Shown: positions 9,946 to 19,146, counted from the first letter of the stretch. The stretch: DNA of 64,000 bases from UBA8752 sp002336475 (GCA_943846755.1 OX044365.1:2356001-2420000); one strand, 5' to 3'. Notes: generated by a model from the sequence alone, not told the origin. Numbers and translations are program-made.

Positions 9946-10318
9946 ATTGTGGGGCGCTGGAAAAAGGGCGCGAAGCTACGGCGTACACTTTCCAATCTGT
10001 CACCGGCGATCATCAAGTGTACATCCGAGGGAAGGCGCCTGATATTCTCACGCATTTTCGCGGCCTTCATGGTCATGTATCCGTCTGAAGGCGGGGGCAA
10101 GATTGCCATGGCCACCCAGGCCAACGTGAACCCCTTCACTTACACGCGTTCCATCATGGGCGCTTGGAATACAGGTGAGTCATCCTTCAATTGGACGGTT
10201 TATGTGTTGACAGACTGTCCAGTCTCCACCGCCTAACGGAGAAGCCCTTGTGCCGGGCTTTTTCGTGCCACACCATTTCCGTTGCGCGTTGAAGTTTTGG
10301 GTCAACTTTGCCGCGAGG
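9946..10318. other. Intergenic stretch with a possible 55-aa ORF
   Basis: About 370 bp between the divergent SulP and MBOAT genes. A plus-strand frame from ATG 10069 to TAA 10236 encodes 55 residues (starts MVMYPSEGGGKIAM) of unknown function. It is followed at once by a hairpin with a T-run (10242-10263), the only reason to take it seriously. It could also be the tail of a decayed gene. Confidence 0.35.
10242..10263 (+). terminator. Possible plus-strand terminator
   Basis: A 6-bp stem AAGCCC/GGGCTT with a 7-nt loop followed by TTT. It lies 6 bp after the stop of the possible 55-aa ORF and before the MBOAT gene. Confidence 0.5.
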
Positions 10319-11734
10319 ATGCATTTCATCACTTCGGCCTTTTGGGCATTCCTGCCCACGGTTTTGGCACTCTACTGGGCGCTGCGCGTTCACTGGCGGT
10401 GGCAAAACGCGCTCCTCTTGGCGGCGAGTTACTTCTTTTACGGTTGGTGGGATGCGCGTTTCTTGTTGCTGATTGCCGGTTCCACTGCGGTGGATTTTGT
10501 GGTGGGCCGGAGGCTGGCGGCGTTGGAAGCGCCACGGTCCCGAAAAGCCTGGTTGGGGGTGTCTTTGGCCTTCAATCTCGGCATGTTGGCGTGGTTCAAG
10601 TATGCCGGTTTTCTGGTCGAGCAGTGGGTGTCTGCCTGGGCCTCGGTGGGGGTCACCATGGACCCGATGACCATGCAGATCATCCTTCCGGTGGGCATCA
10701 GCTTCTATACGTTTCAGACCTTGAGCTACAGCATCGACGTGTACCGCCGGCGGATTGAACCGGCGCAGGATGTGGTGGCTTTTGCGACGTATGTGGCCTT
10801 CTTCCCGCAGCTTGTGGCGGGCCCGATTGAGCGCGCGACGCGGCTGTTGCCGCAGATGTTGGGGCCGCGATCGGTCACGGAGACATCGGTGCGCTCGGGC
10901 TTGCGGTTGATGTGTTGGGGGGTGTTCAAGAAGGTGGTCATTGCGGATTCTGCTGCGGTGTATGCCAACGCGGCCTTTGGTGAAGCGGGGTGGTCAGGAC
11001 CGTATATGGTGGTGGGCGTGGTGGCCTTTGCCCTCCAGATTTATGGCGATTTCAGCGGTTATTCTGACATCGCCATTGGCACCGCCCGGCTCTTCGGTAT
11101 CCGCTTGCGGTCCAATTTCCGGTTCCCGTATTTCTCCCGCGACCTTGGCGAATTCTGGCGCCGTTGGCACGTCTCCCTCAACACGTGGTTTCGCGATTAC
11201 CTGTACATCCCGCTGGGCGGTTCACGCCGGGGCCGGGGCCGGGCGGTGTTCAATGTGGCCGTCGTCTTTTTGGTGAGCGGACTGTGGCACGGCGCGGATT
11301 GGAAGTTTGTGACGTGGGGGGCGGTGCACGCCGCTTGTTTTGTTCCCCTTTTCTTGAGGGTAGGCAACCGCAGGCCCGAACAGGTGTGGCGCTGGTCGGA
11401 CCTTCCCAAGACGCTGTGGACGTTTGCCGTGGTGTGCTTCGCGTGGGTGTTTTTTCGCGCCGACGACATGGGCCATGCCTTGGACGTGCTCGCAAGGATG
11501 GGACAGGGCTGGACCGCGGGCGACGCGCCAGATTGGAAGATGCCCGGGTATGAGGCCTTTGCATGGGCACTCGCTGCCTTTGCCCTGTTGGAGTGGGCGC
11601 AGTTCCGGTATGGTGTGCGCTGGCTGTGGCGCAGGGCGTGGCGCGGACCTTGGGTCGAAGCGGTGCTCATCGCAGTGTCTTTGTTTTTTGGCTTGCGGCA
11701 AGCGTCGCAGGAGTTCATCTATTTCGCCTTCTGA
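10319..11734 (+). CDS. MBOAT-family membrane-bound O-acyltransferase (AlgI-like)
   Basis: A 471-aa polytopic membrane protein of the AlgI/DltB type that transfers acyl groups to extracytoplasmic polysaccharides or other carriers. Recognisable blocks are WWDARFLLLI, FFPQLVAGPIERATRLLPQM, YGDFSGYSDIAIGTARLFGI, FRFPYFSRDLGEFWRRWHVS and SGLWHGADWKFVTWGAVHA; the last holds the catalytic histidine. The ORF extends upstream to 10250, but ATG 10319 gives the usual N-terminus (MHFITSAFWAFLP). It overlaps the next gene by 1 bp (TGATG), the usual pairing with a periplasmic SGNH-like partner. Confidence 0.88.
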   Translation: MHFITSAFWAFLPTVLALYWALRVHWRWQNALLLAASYFFYGWWDARFLLLIAGSTAVDFVVGRRLAALEAPRSRKAWLGVSLAFNLGMLAWFKYAGFLVEQWVSAWASVGVTMDPMTMQIILPVGISFYTFQTLSYSIDVYRRRIEPAQDVVAFATYVAFFPQLVAGPIERATRLLPQMLGPRSVTETSVRSGLRLMCWGVFKKVVIADSAAVYANAAFGEAGWSGPYMVVGVVAFALQIYGDFSGYSDIAIGTARLFGIRLRSNFRFPYFSRDLGEFWRRWHVSLNTWFRDYLYIPLGGSRRGRGRAVFNVAVVFLVSGLWHGADWKFVTWGAVHAACFVPLFLRVGNRRPEQVWRWSDLPKTLWTFAVVCFAWVFFRADDMGHALDVLARMGQGWTAGDAPDWKMPGYEAFAWALAAFALLEWAQFRYGVRWLWRRAWRGPWVEAVLIAVSLFFGLRQASQEFIYFAF

Positions 11735-12612
11735 TGCGGGCTTTGATTCATAGGCCGTTGGCCATTTTGGCGGGTGTATGCCTCCTTTGGGGTGCAGCGC
11801 ACCTCTGGATGGGCAGGGGGGCCGATGCAGAATTTGAGCAGGCACACAGAGGTGAGGTGGTCGTATTTGGAGACAGCCATGCCGGCGATGTGCGGTTGCC
11901 CCAGGCGCCGCGTTTTGCCTTCCCTGCGCAGGACTTGGTCAGCACATGGATGTGGATGGATGCCTTCGTTCGGGCAGGGGATGCCGATTCCAAGGTGAAA
12001 GTGGTCGTGTTGACGGTGTGGCCGAGCAAGTTTCTGCCGTTGGCTGAACGCCGCCTTTCTGGACGGATTCAGGAAGACCGCTGGGGACAGTCGGTGCTCG
12101 GGCGGGTGGGGCCCGTATTGGGCTTCCGCCACATGGTAGAGCCTGCGGTTCCTTGGCGGTTGCGTTGGCGCATGCTGCTCAACACCTTCCAACTGCGCAG
12201 CAGCATTCGCACATCGGGTTGGGATTGTCAGGACCGGTCCATCCCTTCGGATTACGGCTTTAAAATGGGAACCTTGGTCCAAGAGGCGCCATGGTTCGAT
12301 GGGGCCAAGGTCTCACGCTGGGCCCTGGGGCAGATCGTCCGCCTCGCAGAAAGCCAAAGCTGGGAGCTGGTGTTGCTGGAGCACCCCATGCACCGCAGCT
12401 TTCTGGATCAGGTGCACCCTGGAGCGATGGCCGACTATGAGGCGGCGCTCAAGGCTGCTGCTGAACACCCGCGCATCACCTATGTGGATATGGCGCGGTT
12501 TCCGCTGCCCGATTCGGGGTTTCGCGATTACCATCACCTGACCTGTGAGGGCAGTGCGGCGGTGGCCGACCGTTTGGAACCGCTGCTCGAGGGCTGGGGG
12601 ATCAGCCCTTGA
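11734..12612 (+). CDS. SGNH-hydrolase-like partner of the MBOAT acyltransferase
   Basis: A 292-aa protein with one N-terminal membrane anchor (LAILAGVCLLWGAAHLW). A GDSHAGD block near residue 46 resembles the SGNH-hydrolase block I, and a late DYHHLTCEG could supply the Asp-His pair. Proteins of this kind (AlgJ/AlgX or DHHW type) sit next to MBOAT acyltransferases and finish acyl transfer outside the membrane. Start chosen at ATG 11734 because of the TGATG overlap with the upstream stop. Substrate unknown. Confidence 0.7.
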   Translation: MRALIHRPLAILAGVCLLWGAAHLWMGRGADAEFEQAHRGEVVVFGDSHAGDVRLPQAPRFAFPAQDLVSTWMWMDAFVRAGDADSKVKVVVLTVWPSKFLPLAERRLSGRIQEDRWGQSVLGRVGPVLGFRHMVEPAVPWRLRWRMLLNTFQLRSSIRTSGWDCQDRSIPSDYGFKMGTLVQEAPWFDGAKVSRWALGQIVRLAESQSWELVLLEHPMHRSFLDQVHPGAMADYEAALKAAAEHPRITYVDMARFPLPDSGFRDYHHLTCEGSAAVADRLEPLLEGWGISP

Positions 12613-13066
12613 TTTGGCGCAGGTGGCGCAGCCCGTCGTAGACGATGATGCCCACCGCATTGGCCAGGTTCAGGCTCCGGATGTGCGGGCTAAACAACGG
12701 GATCTGATAGAGCCGGTCGGCATGGCGTTCCAACAGGTCGTCCGGCAGCCCCACGGATTCTTTGCCAAACACCAGGAACATGTTGTCTTGGTAATCGATG
12801 TCGTAATGCGCTTGGGTGCCCTTGCTCGACAGGAAGGCAAAGTGGGCGTCGCCATGCAGTTCCATGAAGGCACCGAGGCTCTCGTAGGTGCGGACGTCCA
12901 AGTGCTGCCAGTAGTCCAGCCCGGCCCGCTTGAGCCGGGTATCGGTGATCTCGAACCCAAAGGGTTGGATGAGGTGCAAGGTCGACCCCGAGGCCAAACT
13001 CAGCCTGCCAATGTTCCCCGTATTGGTGGGAATCTCCGGCTCTACAAGTACGATATTGAATCCCAT
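12602..13066 (-). CDS. trmL: tRNA (cytidine(34)-2'-O)-methyltransferase TrmL
   Basis: A 154-aa SPOUT-class enzyme that methylates the wobble ribose of tRNA-Leu isoacceptors. Diagnostic motifs: NIVLVEPEIPTNTGNIGR at the N-terminus, LVFGKESVGLPDDLL, and the C-terminal knot IPLFSPHIRSLNLANAVGI. ATG 13066 gives the family N-terminus; an in-frame start at 13090 adds 8 residues. Its end overlaps the convergent SGNH-like gene by 11 bp. Confidence 0.92.
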   Translation of the reverse strand: MGFNIVLVEPEIPTNTGNIGRLSLASGSTLHLIQPFGFEITDTRLKRAGLDYWQHLDVRTYESLGAFMELHGDAHFAFLSSKGTQAHYDIDYQDNMFLVFGKESVGLPDDLLERHADRLYQIPLFSPHIRSLNLANAVGIIVYDGLRHLRQIKG

Positions 13067-13307
13067 CAGACGGCTTCGGTTAGGGTGCACCTCACCCCCT
13101 CAAGATAGCCCTCCCCCCACTTTACCCGCTGCAGCCCAGTGCGCTTGGCCCTCAACTGTGCCCTCAACAATGCCCGCGCTTGCCCGGTATCGCCTCAAGA
13201 AGCGAACAAAACTCGAATTTTGGCGGGTTTCGCAAGGGGCACCAATGGGTGGGTGGGAGTTGTCAATTCATGGGCGTTGAACGAAGTTTGACGTCTACAA
13301 TCTGCCC

Positions 13308-13721
13308 ATGCGACAAGTTCATCTTTCCACCTCGTTATTGGCTGTGCTGTTGTGCACCCAATTGTGTTCCTGCACGTCATCTAAAATGACCATTCGCCCG
13401 GCCTGGTCGTCTTGTCTCCAAGAGGAGGCAGCAGAGGTTGTGAGGTGCACGGAGTTGGAGATTGTCAAGTTTGTTTCAAGCCACACCAAGTATCCACCGA
13501 TTTGCAAAGACGCGGGGATACAGGGTACGGTGCTGGTCAATTTCACCGTGGGAAAGGACGGTTGGATAAATGAGCCGGTAATCGAGGAGCCCTTGGACCG
13601 TCGCCTCGACGCAGAAGCTTTAAGGGTCGTTCGCCTGCTGCCCCAGTTCCGTCCAGGATTGGTCAAAGGAAAGCCCACTGAAGTGACGTTCAGTATCCCC
13701 GTAAAATTCATCATCCGATGA
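13308..13721 (+). CDS. Lipoprotein with TonB C-terminal domain
   Basis: A 137-aa protein with a lipoprotein-type signal peptide (SLLAVLLCTQLCSC, lipidation Cys near residue 22). Its only recognisable domain is a TonB C-terminal fold (YPPICKDAGIQGTVLVNFTV, then GWINEPVIEEPLDRRLDAEA and ending FSIPVKFIIR). There is no long proline-rich spanning region, so it cannot act like classical TonB. Short TonB-C proteins are common in Bacteroidota and may act as periplasmic adaptors. It stands alone. Confidence 0.75.
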   Translation: MRQVHLSTSLLAVLLCTQLCSCTSSKMTIRPAWSSCLQEEAAEVVRCTELEIVKFVSSHTKYPPICKDAGIQGTVLVNFTVGKDGWINEPVIEEPLDRRLDAEALRVVRLLPQFRPGLVKGKPTEVTFSIPVKFIIR

Positions 13722-13948
13722 GCTGTACGTGATGGCAAGGCGTTAGGGCGTGGCATGCTTTTGCGGTGCTTGCGCGCGTACATGTAAGCATGTGCACGGG
13801 CGGCCGTGCGACAACCCATTTCCAGTGGGTCGTGTCAAATTGCGTCAAGGTTGACATGGGTCGCCAATGGGACAGGAGTGGGGGGAACTTTGTCCGGCCA
13901 ACAGCTCCGCGGTGGGGCTGCAGCACTTCACATCAATCCCTCCACACC

Positions 13949-14563
13949 ATGAAGCAAGTCCACTTGCAACACATCCTCCTCGACGCTTCCGGCAGCATGC
14001 AAAACTGCCACCAGCTCACTGTATCCACGCTCAACGAGCAAATTGCGGCCCTGCATGAAGTGCAAAAGCAGCATCCTGACCAAGAGGTCAAATTGTCCAT
14101 CTCGGACTTTAGCGATGATTACCGCATGTGGTTTGGCCCCAAGCCCATGGGGGAGATCCGGAACATCAGCGAGGATCAATACCAATTGCGGGGCATTACC
14201 GCGTTGTATGATGGCCTCGGCACCCTCATCTCCAATACCATCGCCCATGTTGGAGAAGATGCGCCTGCCAAGGGCACTTCTATTTCCATCATCGTACTGA
14301 CTGATGGGTATGAAAATGCGAGCCGATTTTACTCTGCTCCGGCATTGAAATTGTTGATGGATAAGTTAACAGAAAAGGGATGGGAGTTCCGCTTCATTGG
14401 AGCAGATATTGACCCCATGGAAGTGGGGCGCTCATTGGGCATGGATGCTAGGAGAACAAGGCGTTATCGTAAGGAACACCTCGATGACAGTTCGATGTAT
14501 ATGGCAGATGTAGCGCGCTATTCTATCGCGATGAAAAAAGATCGATATTTTTCTGCCGATTGA
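13949..14563 (+). CDS. von Willebrand factor A domain protein
   Basis: A 204-aa cytoplasmic single-domain vWA protein. The metal-ion-dependent adhesion site is complete: DASGS near residue 13, Thr in GITALYDG, and Asp in VLTDGYEN. ATG 13949 is chosen because upstream residues in the same frame look non-coding. The next gene begins 52 bp downstream on the same strand, so the two may be co-transcribed. Partner and function unknown. Confidence 0.8.
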   Translation: MKQVHLQHILLDASGSMQNCHQLTVSTLNEQIAALHEVQKQHPDQEVKLSISDFSDDYRMWFGPKPMGEIRNISEDQYQLRGITALYDGLGTLISNTIAHVGEDAPAKGTSISIIVLTDGYENASRFYSAPALKLLMDKLTEKGWEFRFIGADIDPMEVGRSLGMDARRTRRYRKEHLDDSSMYMADVARYSIAMKKDRYFSAD

Positions 14564-14615
14564 GGCAACTTTTTCGGGATTTTTTCGTTATATATATAGG
14601 AACACAAAACCGCCA

Positions 14616-15713
14616 TTGGAAGTATTCATATACCGGACGCAAGACGTCGAAGAAGATTCATTTGCAGCGTTGCTGGAGGGGGCCAATGGTCCCCTTCGGC
14701 ACCTGCGTTTTTCAGAAGGCCCTGTCGTGAGTCTGGAAGCCGTTACCGATGTAGTGCGGGCTTCGGCAAATGCCGGGGGCTCCATCGAAACCGATGCCAT
14801 TTTTGAATGCATAGCACAGATTCGCAAGCGGGCGGATTTACACCCTGATGCCGTGGTTGTTTTGTTGTCCCGGATGCGCCATGCGGGCAACTGGTTCAGT
14901 CTGGGTAAGGGCAACAGCCATTTCATTCACGCAGACGATTGGAACCTGTTCACGGCGACATCATTTCGCCTTCCAGTCACGTTTCTTTTGGCCAGCAACA
15001 CCATCATGCGGGGCATGTACGACACGCTGCCGGAGCTCGAAAGGCAGGCTCATTTGGAGGCGCGCGGATGCATCATGGACCTCTGTATGGAAAAGAAGGA
15101 CATCAGCCTGAAGATGAGGACGGCAGATGCCTGTCCTGAATGCATGGAGCGCATCCGGAGCCGCATCCAAGCGGGCCATCTCGATGCCAAAGTCGTTGTG
15201 GACTGCTTCCGCCTCATGGATTTGGTGCGGCGCGACTTGATGTACAGGAGGCGCTGGCGGCTCGACCTCGAGCCTGGTCGTCTGAAGGTGTCGGGATATG
15301 CCCAACAGCTCGACTTGCCGGGCTGTCGGGTGCATTTGTCGCCCATTCAGCGTGCGTTGTACCACTTTTTCTTGAAGCACCCTGAAGGTGTCCGCTTGGT
15401 TGACTTGCGGGATGCCCATCACGTAGCGGAGCTGACGCGGTTGTATGAGGTGGTGGCCACCAAGGGCGACCGCCAAGAGCAATCGGTTACCATTCGGTCT
15501 GTTGCAGAAGATGTCGAGGGCAAACTGCAGCAGCACTTGTCCAGGATTCGCAGTGCCTTCAAAAAGGTCTTGGGATTCAGGGAAGCGGGCTTGTACACCA
15601 TAAATGGCGTCCCTGCGGAAGCCTACGGCATTGAACTCGACCGCCAATATGTCCTTTGGACCGACCGCGAAGGCCATCGGGTCCACTGCGGTTCAAATCC
15701 GGAACTGACCTGA
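14616..15713 (+). CDS. Unknown protein with possible C-terminal winged-helix region
   Basis: A 365-aa protein read from TTG 14616; no ATG gives a longer product. The middle contains a Cys pair (ADACPECMERIRSR). The last third (LSPIQRALYHFFLKHPEGVR, then a long helical stretch with LSRIRSAFKKVLG) reads like a winged-helix DNA-binding domain of response-regulator type. It follows a vWA gene on the same strand. I do not recognise the family. A regulatory role is inference from the C-terminal pattern only. Confidence 0.65.
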   Translation: MEVFIYRTQDVEEDSFAALLEGANGPLRHLRFSEGPVVSLEAVTDVVRASANAGGSIETDAIFECIAQIRKRADLHPDAVVVLLSRMRHAGNWFSLGKGNSHFIHADDWNLFTATSFRLPVTFLLASNTIMRGMYDTLPELERQAHLEARGCIMDLCMEKKDISLKMRTADACPECMERIRSRIQAGHLDAKVVVDCFRLMDLVRRDLMYRRRWRLDLEPGRLKVSGYAQQLDLPGCRVHLSPIQRALYHFFLKHPEGVRLVDLRDAHHVAELTRLYEVVATKGDRQEQSVTIRSVAEDVEGKLQQHLSRIRSAFKKVLGFREAGLYTINGVPAEAYGIELDRQYVLWTDREGHRVHCGSNPELT

Positions 15714-15814
15714 TCAGCGCGGGGAGCGATCCCCAGTTTTGACCTCGCACACCGGGCCTCCAGCAGGTCCAGGTGAGCGCGACCCTGCATTTCTGCGCCC
15801 CCTCTTTCAACCTT

Positions 15815-15870
15815 GAGGGAGGGGGTTACCTACCCCCGAACGTAGTGAGGGGTAGGAAACACCCCCCCTC
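15815..15870. repeat. Nested inverted repeat (stem-loop)
   Basis: An inner perfect 8-bp palindrome, CCTACCCC (15829-15836) with GGGGTAGG (15849-15856), sits inside an imperfect outer pair, GAGGGAGGGGGTT (15815-15827) with AACACCCCCCCTC (15858-15870). There is no T-run, so it is not a standard terminator. It lies just before the GIY-YIG-like gene and could be a REP-like element or a structured leader. Confidence 0.6.
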
Positions 15871-15890
15871 TTAAACTCATTTTTCTCTCC

Positions 15891-16346
15891 ATGGTCAACA
15901 CCATTACCTACCCAACCTCCTCAGGCATTCGACCTGAATCCATTTCATCTGCTGCTGCAGTGAAGCGAGACTGTTGTGTCTACGCTTTTCATATGGCTCC
16001 GACAGCATGGTCCATTCCTGCATTGCGCAAGATGAACCCTCGTTTCAGTTTTAATGAGCGAAAGACCACCCTTCCCATTTATGTAGGGCAAACTTCTAAG
16101 AGTGTCGACCAGCGCTACAAGGATCATTGCAATGCCAATGCCTTCACATCAACCCGATGGGGAAGGCATCATTTCTTGCCTGAATTCGGTCGGGCTTTTG
16201 ATCGCTCCATTCGGAAAAGGAGGGCTGAATATGCAAAGCAGCGTGAGGTAGATATGAATGCCCTTACACGTCAAGAGGCCCAATATCACGAGCGTCATTT
16301 TGCTCAATGGCTTCGCCAAAAGGGCTATGCGGTCTACTTCGCATGA
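15891..16346 (+). CDS. GIY-YIG-like nuclease domain protein
   Basis: A 151-aa protein. The pattern CCVYAF, then PIYVGQTSKSVDQRYKDHC about 30 residues later, matches the two-strand core and the conserved Tyr/Gly/Arg/His of GIY-YIG nucleases. The ending (ERHFAQWLRQKGYAVYF) also fits. The spacing between the two strands is longer than usual. Flanked by a large stem-loop upstream and a sigma factor downstream. DNA target unknown. Confidence 0.6.
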   Translation: MVNTITYPTSSGIRPESISSAAAVKRDCCVYAFHMAPTAWSIPALRKMNPRFSFNERKTTLPIYVGQTSKSVDQRYKDHCNANAFTSTRWGRHHFLPEFGRAFDRSIRKRRAEYAKQREVDMNALTRQEAQYHERHFAQWLRQKGYAVYFA

Positions 16347-16397
16347 CCTCTCATCTCCTCGTCATCAACTATTGAACCCAACAAAACCCTATACCCT

Positions 16398-17261
16398 TTG
16401 AAACAACTCGTTATTACCTCCAGCACCACCCGGCGCGACGCCGCATCACTCAACACTTATTTCCGTGAAATCAGCAAGTACCCTTTGTTGACCGCTGATG
16501 AAGAAGTCAACCTCGCTGTCCGCATCCAACAAGGCGACCATGTTGCGCTGGAGCGCATGGTTCAAGCCAACCTGCGCTTTGTGGTCTCTGTGGCCAAGAA
16601 ATACCAGGGCATGGGATTGTCCCTGTCCGACCTCATCAATGAAGGCAACCTCGGGGTGTTCAAGGCCGCTCAGAAGTTTGACCATACCAAGGGCTTCAAA
16701 TTCATCTCTTACGCCGTGTGGTGGATCCGGCAAAACATCATCAAGGCGCTGCAGGATAACAGCCGGGTGGTGCGCATCCCCTCCAACAAACTCGATGCCA
16801 TCTACAAGGTGAGAAAGGCTTCCGCAGGCTTGGAGCAGCAGTTCGAACGCATGCCGACGTCAGCCGAATTGGCGGAAGCGCTGGACTTGAAGGTGGACCT
16901 TGTCACGGGATGCTTGAAACTGGACCAACGGGGGGTTTCTCTTGACGCACCTGTGAGCGACGATCCCGGTGCTGGGACGCGCTTGGAAATGATGTCCGAT
17001 GAATCCAATCGTCCTACAGACCATGGCCTCGATGCGGTGGACCTGGCCTGCAGCATTGAATTGGTCTTGGGCGCATTGACTGTGCGGGAGGCGGATAGCC
17101 TGCGGATGGTCTTTGGATTGGGCGGTCACCGCCCGCATACGTTGGAGGAGGTGGCGGATCGGTTTGATGTGACACGCGAACGGGTGCGTCAAATCCGGGA
17201 CAAGGCGCTCGGAAAATTGCGTCAGCATGACGCCGTGGGCGATATGAAAGTCTACCTCTAA
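16398..17261 (+). CDS. RpoD-like sigma-70 factor (short Bacteroidota type)
   Basis: A 287-aa sigma factor lacking region 1.1, as in Bacteroidota. Region 1.2 is LNTYFREISKYPLLTADEEV, region 2 is LRFVVSVAKKYQ to FISYAVWWIRQNI, region 3 lies in the middle, and region 4 ends with EEVADRFDVTRERVRQIRDK. It starts with TTG at 16398 (MKQLVITSS fits the family N-terminus). Several normally invariant positions of the primary sigma factor differ, for example VRIPSNKLDAIYK after region 2.4. It may therefore be a paralogue rather than the housekeeping factor. Confidence 0.88.
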   Translation: MKQLVITSSTTRRDAASLNTYFREISKYPLLTADEEVNLAVRIQQGDHVALERMVQANLRFVVSVAKKYQGMGLSLSDLINEGNLGVFKAAQKFDHTKGFKFISYAVWWIRQNIIKALQDNSRVVRIPSNKLDAIYKVRKASAGLEQQFERMPTSAELAEALDLKVDLVTGCLKLDQRGVSLDAPVSDDPGAGTRLEMMSDESNRPTDHGLDAVDLACSIELVLGALTVREADSLRMVFGLGGHRPHTLEEVADRFDVTRERVRQIRDKALGKLRQHDAVGDMKVYL

Positions 17262-17338
17262 ATGGGATACGTCAAGCTTGACGAAACTGGCGTGGCATGC
17301 GGTCTGCGCCGCAAGTTTGTCTGCACACCATCCATCCA

Positions 17339-18277
17339 ATGCCCATGAAAAACACCCACATTGTCTTCGTTTATGGCACCCTGCAGCAAGGGTGTTCCAA
17401 TCATGTTTTACTCTCTGGCGCCCGGTTTCTCGGCGAGGCTGCAACAGCAGAGGATTTCGTCATGCGCACCCTTGTCGATGACCACGGCCGTCGGGGCATT
17501 CCCTTCGTGGGGCGCGATTTGCCTGTGGGGCCTGTCCACGGGGAAGTCTACGCGGTGGACGATCGGACCTTGATGCAGCTCGATCGCCTCGAGGGCTGCA
17601 TTCCTGACGATCCTTTGGGATCGTGGTACCGCAGGGAGAAGGTCGCGGTGAACCTGACCCATGCGGTCGGGGGTGCGACACCCAGTGAAGCTCCCGCCGC
17701 TGACGCCGCAGGGATATCGGCCACGTTGGAGGCCTTTATCTACCTCCTCGAACGCCCAGCTTCTCCACTCGTGGCGTCGGGTCGGTGGAAGGACGCAGCG
17801 CAGATCGCCGACCCCTGTTTCTATTTCGCTTACGGTTCCAACATGGACCCCCACCGCATGCGCCACCGCAAGGTTCCATTTGACCAGTGCCTGACCGCGC
17901 GCTTGCCGGACCACGGTTTGGCCTTTAACAAAAGTGGAAACGGCGGGACCGAGGCGTTTGCCAATGCCGAGCCGAAGCCTGGAGAGGATTTGCCGGGAAT
18001 CTTGTACCGGGTGCCTTTTGAATCCCTGACAAACCAATTGGATGGCTTCGAAGGCGTGTCGGGCGGCCACTATCGCCGGGTGCAGATGAAGGTATTGGTG
18101 GGCCCTCTTCATCCACAGGCGGACTTGGCTGCGGCGCTTCTGGTCATGGCGTGGGTGTACTTGGCGGGGTCGGACTTCGTGCGCGAGGGCCTGCCGATTA
18201 CAGAGCGTTACCTCCATCATATCCGCCGTGGCCAGCGGTTGTTTGGCATCATTCCAAACGGCGGCTCCGACAGTTGA
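17339..18277 (+). CDS. Tandem gamma-glutamylcyclotransferase-like protein
   Basis: About 312 aa made of two gamma-glutamylcyclotransferase (AIG2/GGCT) domains in one chain. Domain 1 opens with VFVYGTLQQG and has its candidate catalytic Glu in LDRLEGC. Domain 2 opens with FYFAYGSNMDPHRM and has LDGFEGV. The first resembles the short GGACT/AIG2-like type, the second the ChaC/GGCT type with a YGSN loop. These enzymes release 5-oxoproline from gamma-glutamyl peptides or amines. Start codons at 17339 and 17345 are both plausible. Confidence 0.8.
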   Translation: MPMKNTHIVFVYGTLQQGCSNHVLLSGARFLGEAATAEDFVMRTLVDDHGRRGIPFVGRDLPVGPVHGEVYAVDDRTLMQLDRLEGCIPDDPLGSWYRREKVAVNLTHAVGGATPSEAPAADAAGISATLEAFIYLLERPASPLVASGRWKDAAQIADPCFYFAYGSNMDPHRMRHRKVPFDQCLTARLPDHGLAFNKSGNGGTEAFANAEPKPGEDLPGILYRVPFESLTNQLDGFEGVSGGHYRRVQMKVLVGPLHPQADLAAALLVMAWVYLAGSDFVREGLPITERYLHHIRRGQRLFGIIPNGGSDS

Positions 18278-18372
18278 ATTCAGCTGCTCGGGGGCGGCAC
18301 AGCCCTTCAATTGTGGCCCGCACATAATAAAATGGCCCATTCACCCGTGGATTCAATACAAACCTCCTGCCG

Positions 18373-19146
18373 ATGAAACCATATCGAAGTGCCCTCAACT
18401 TGGGCTGTGCTGCATTTGTTCTCTTCGCCAGCTGGTCAGAAGCCAGTGCCCAGGAGCACCAATACTATTTTCATTATCATCCCGTCAATCCGGATACATC
18501 CATTCGTTACCTGTACGACTGGTTTGAGATCGAGCCGGATGGGTTGGTGCGCCGCGAGGTGGGCATGTTCAAGAAGGAGATGCACGATCTGTATGGTACG
18601 ATGAAGCCTGAAAACCACCCGGATGGGACGGCCATCAACCTGCGCGTGTTCAGCCTCGAGGGCATACTCCTCGACGACCGGAAGTTTGTCTGTCGGGACA
18701 CAACCATCCTCCAATTCGGCCCAATCCAGAGCGACTTCCGAGTGGAGATTCAGCACGAAACCGACCCGGACGACACGGTTTTTGATACGGGCATCATGTT
18801 TGTCGCGGAGGACGACACCGCGGTGGTCGAGTTCTTCAACCTCACTGATGGGAAGGTCAGCTTCGAACACCGTTGGTTCTACTGGGACGCCGAGGAGGAG
18901 GCCTTTTTCGTGGACGAGGACGTTTCAGGCCGCTCATCGGACGCGGTCATCCGGATCCCGGTGGTGCCCGACTTTGGGCGCATGCAGTACCACGCCTTCG
19001 AGTTCGTGACCACGGACAAGGATACGGTCACCTTCAATGCCAGCGCCGTCGGCAACGCCATTCTCGGCAGCCACCTGCTCTTCGAGGAGCGCGACCTGGG
19101 CGACATCGTCCTCGGCCGGGTCAAGGCGGGCGACCCGCCACGATGA
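18373..19146 (+). CDS. Secreted protein of unknown function
   Basis: A 257-aa protein with a clear signal peptide (ALNLGCAAFVLFASWSEASA, cleavage near residue 27). The mature part is acidic, rich in Asp/Glu and aromatic residues, and predicted all-beta (strands such as RVEIQHETDPDD and SFEHRWFYWD). No domain is recognised and no type IX sorting domain is seen. Likely periplasmic or released. Confidence 0.7.
   Translation: MKPYRSALNLGCAAFVLFASWSEASAQEHQYYFHYHPVNPDTSIRYLYDWFEIEPDGLVRREVGMFKKEMHDLYGTMKPENHPDGTAINLRVFSLEGILLDDRKFVCRDTTILQFGPIQSDFRVEIQHETDPDDTVFDTGIMFVAEDDTAVVEFFNLTDGKVSFEHRWFYWDAEEEAFFVDEDVSGRSSDAVIRIPVVPDFGRMQYHAFEFVTTDKDTVTFNASAVGNAILGSHLLFEERDLGDIVLGRVKAGDPPR

Noticed and set aside
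8008..10236. A 742-codon plus-strand open frame
   Set aside because: Almost all of it is antisense to the SulP gene, whose protein shows clear family motifs; the translation is His/Gln/Gly-rich and non-natural.
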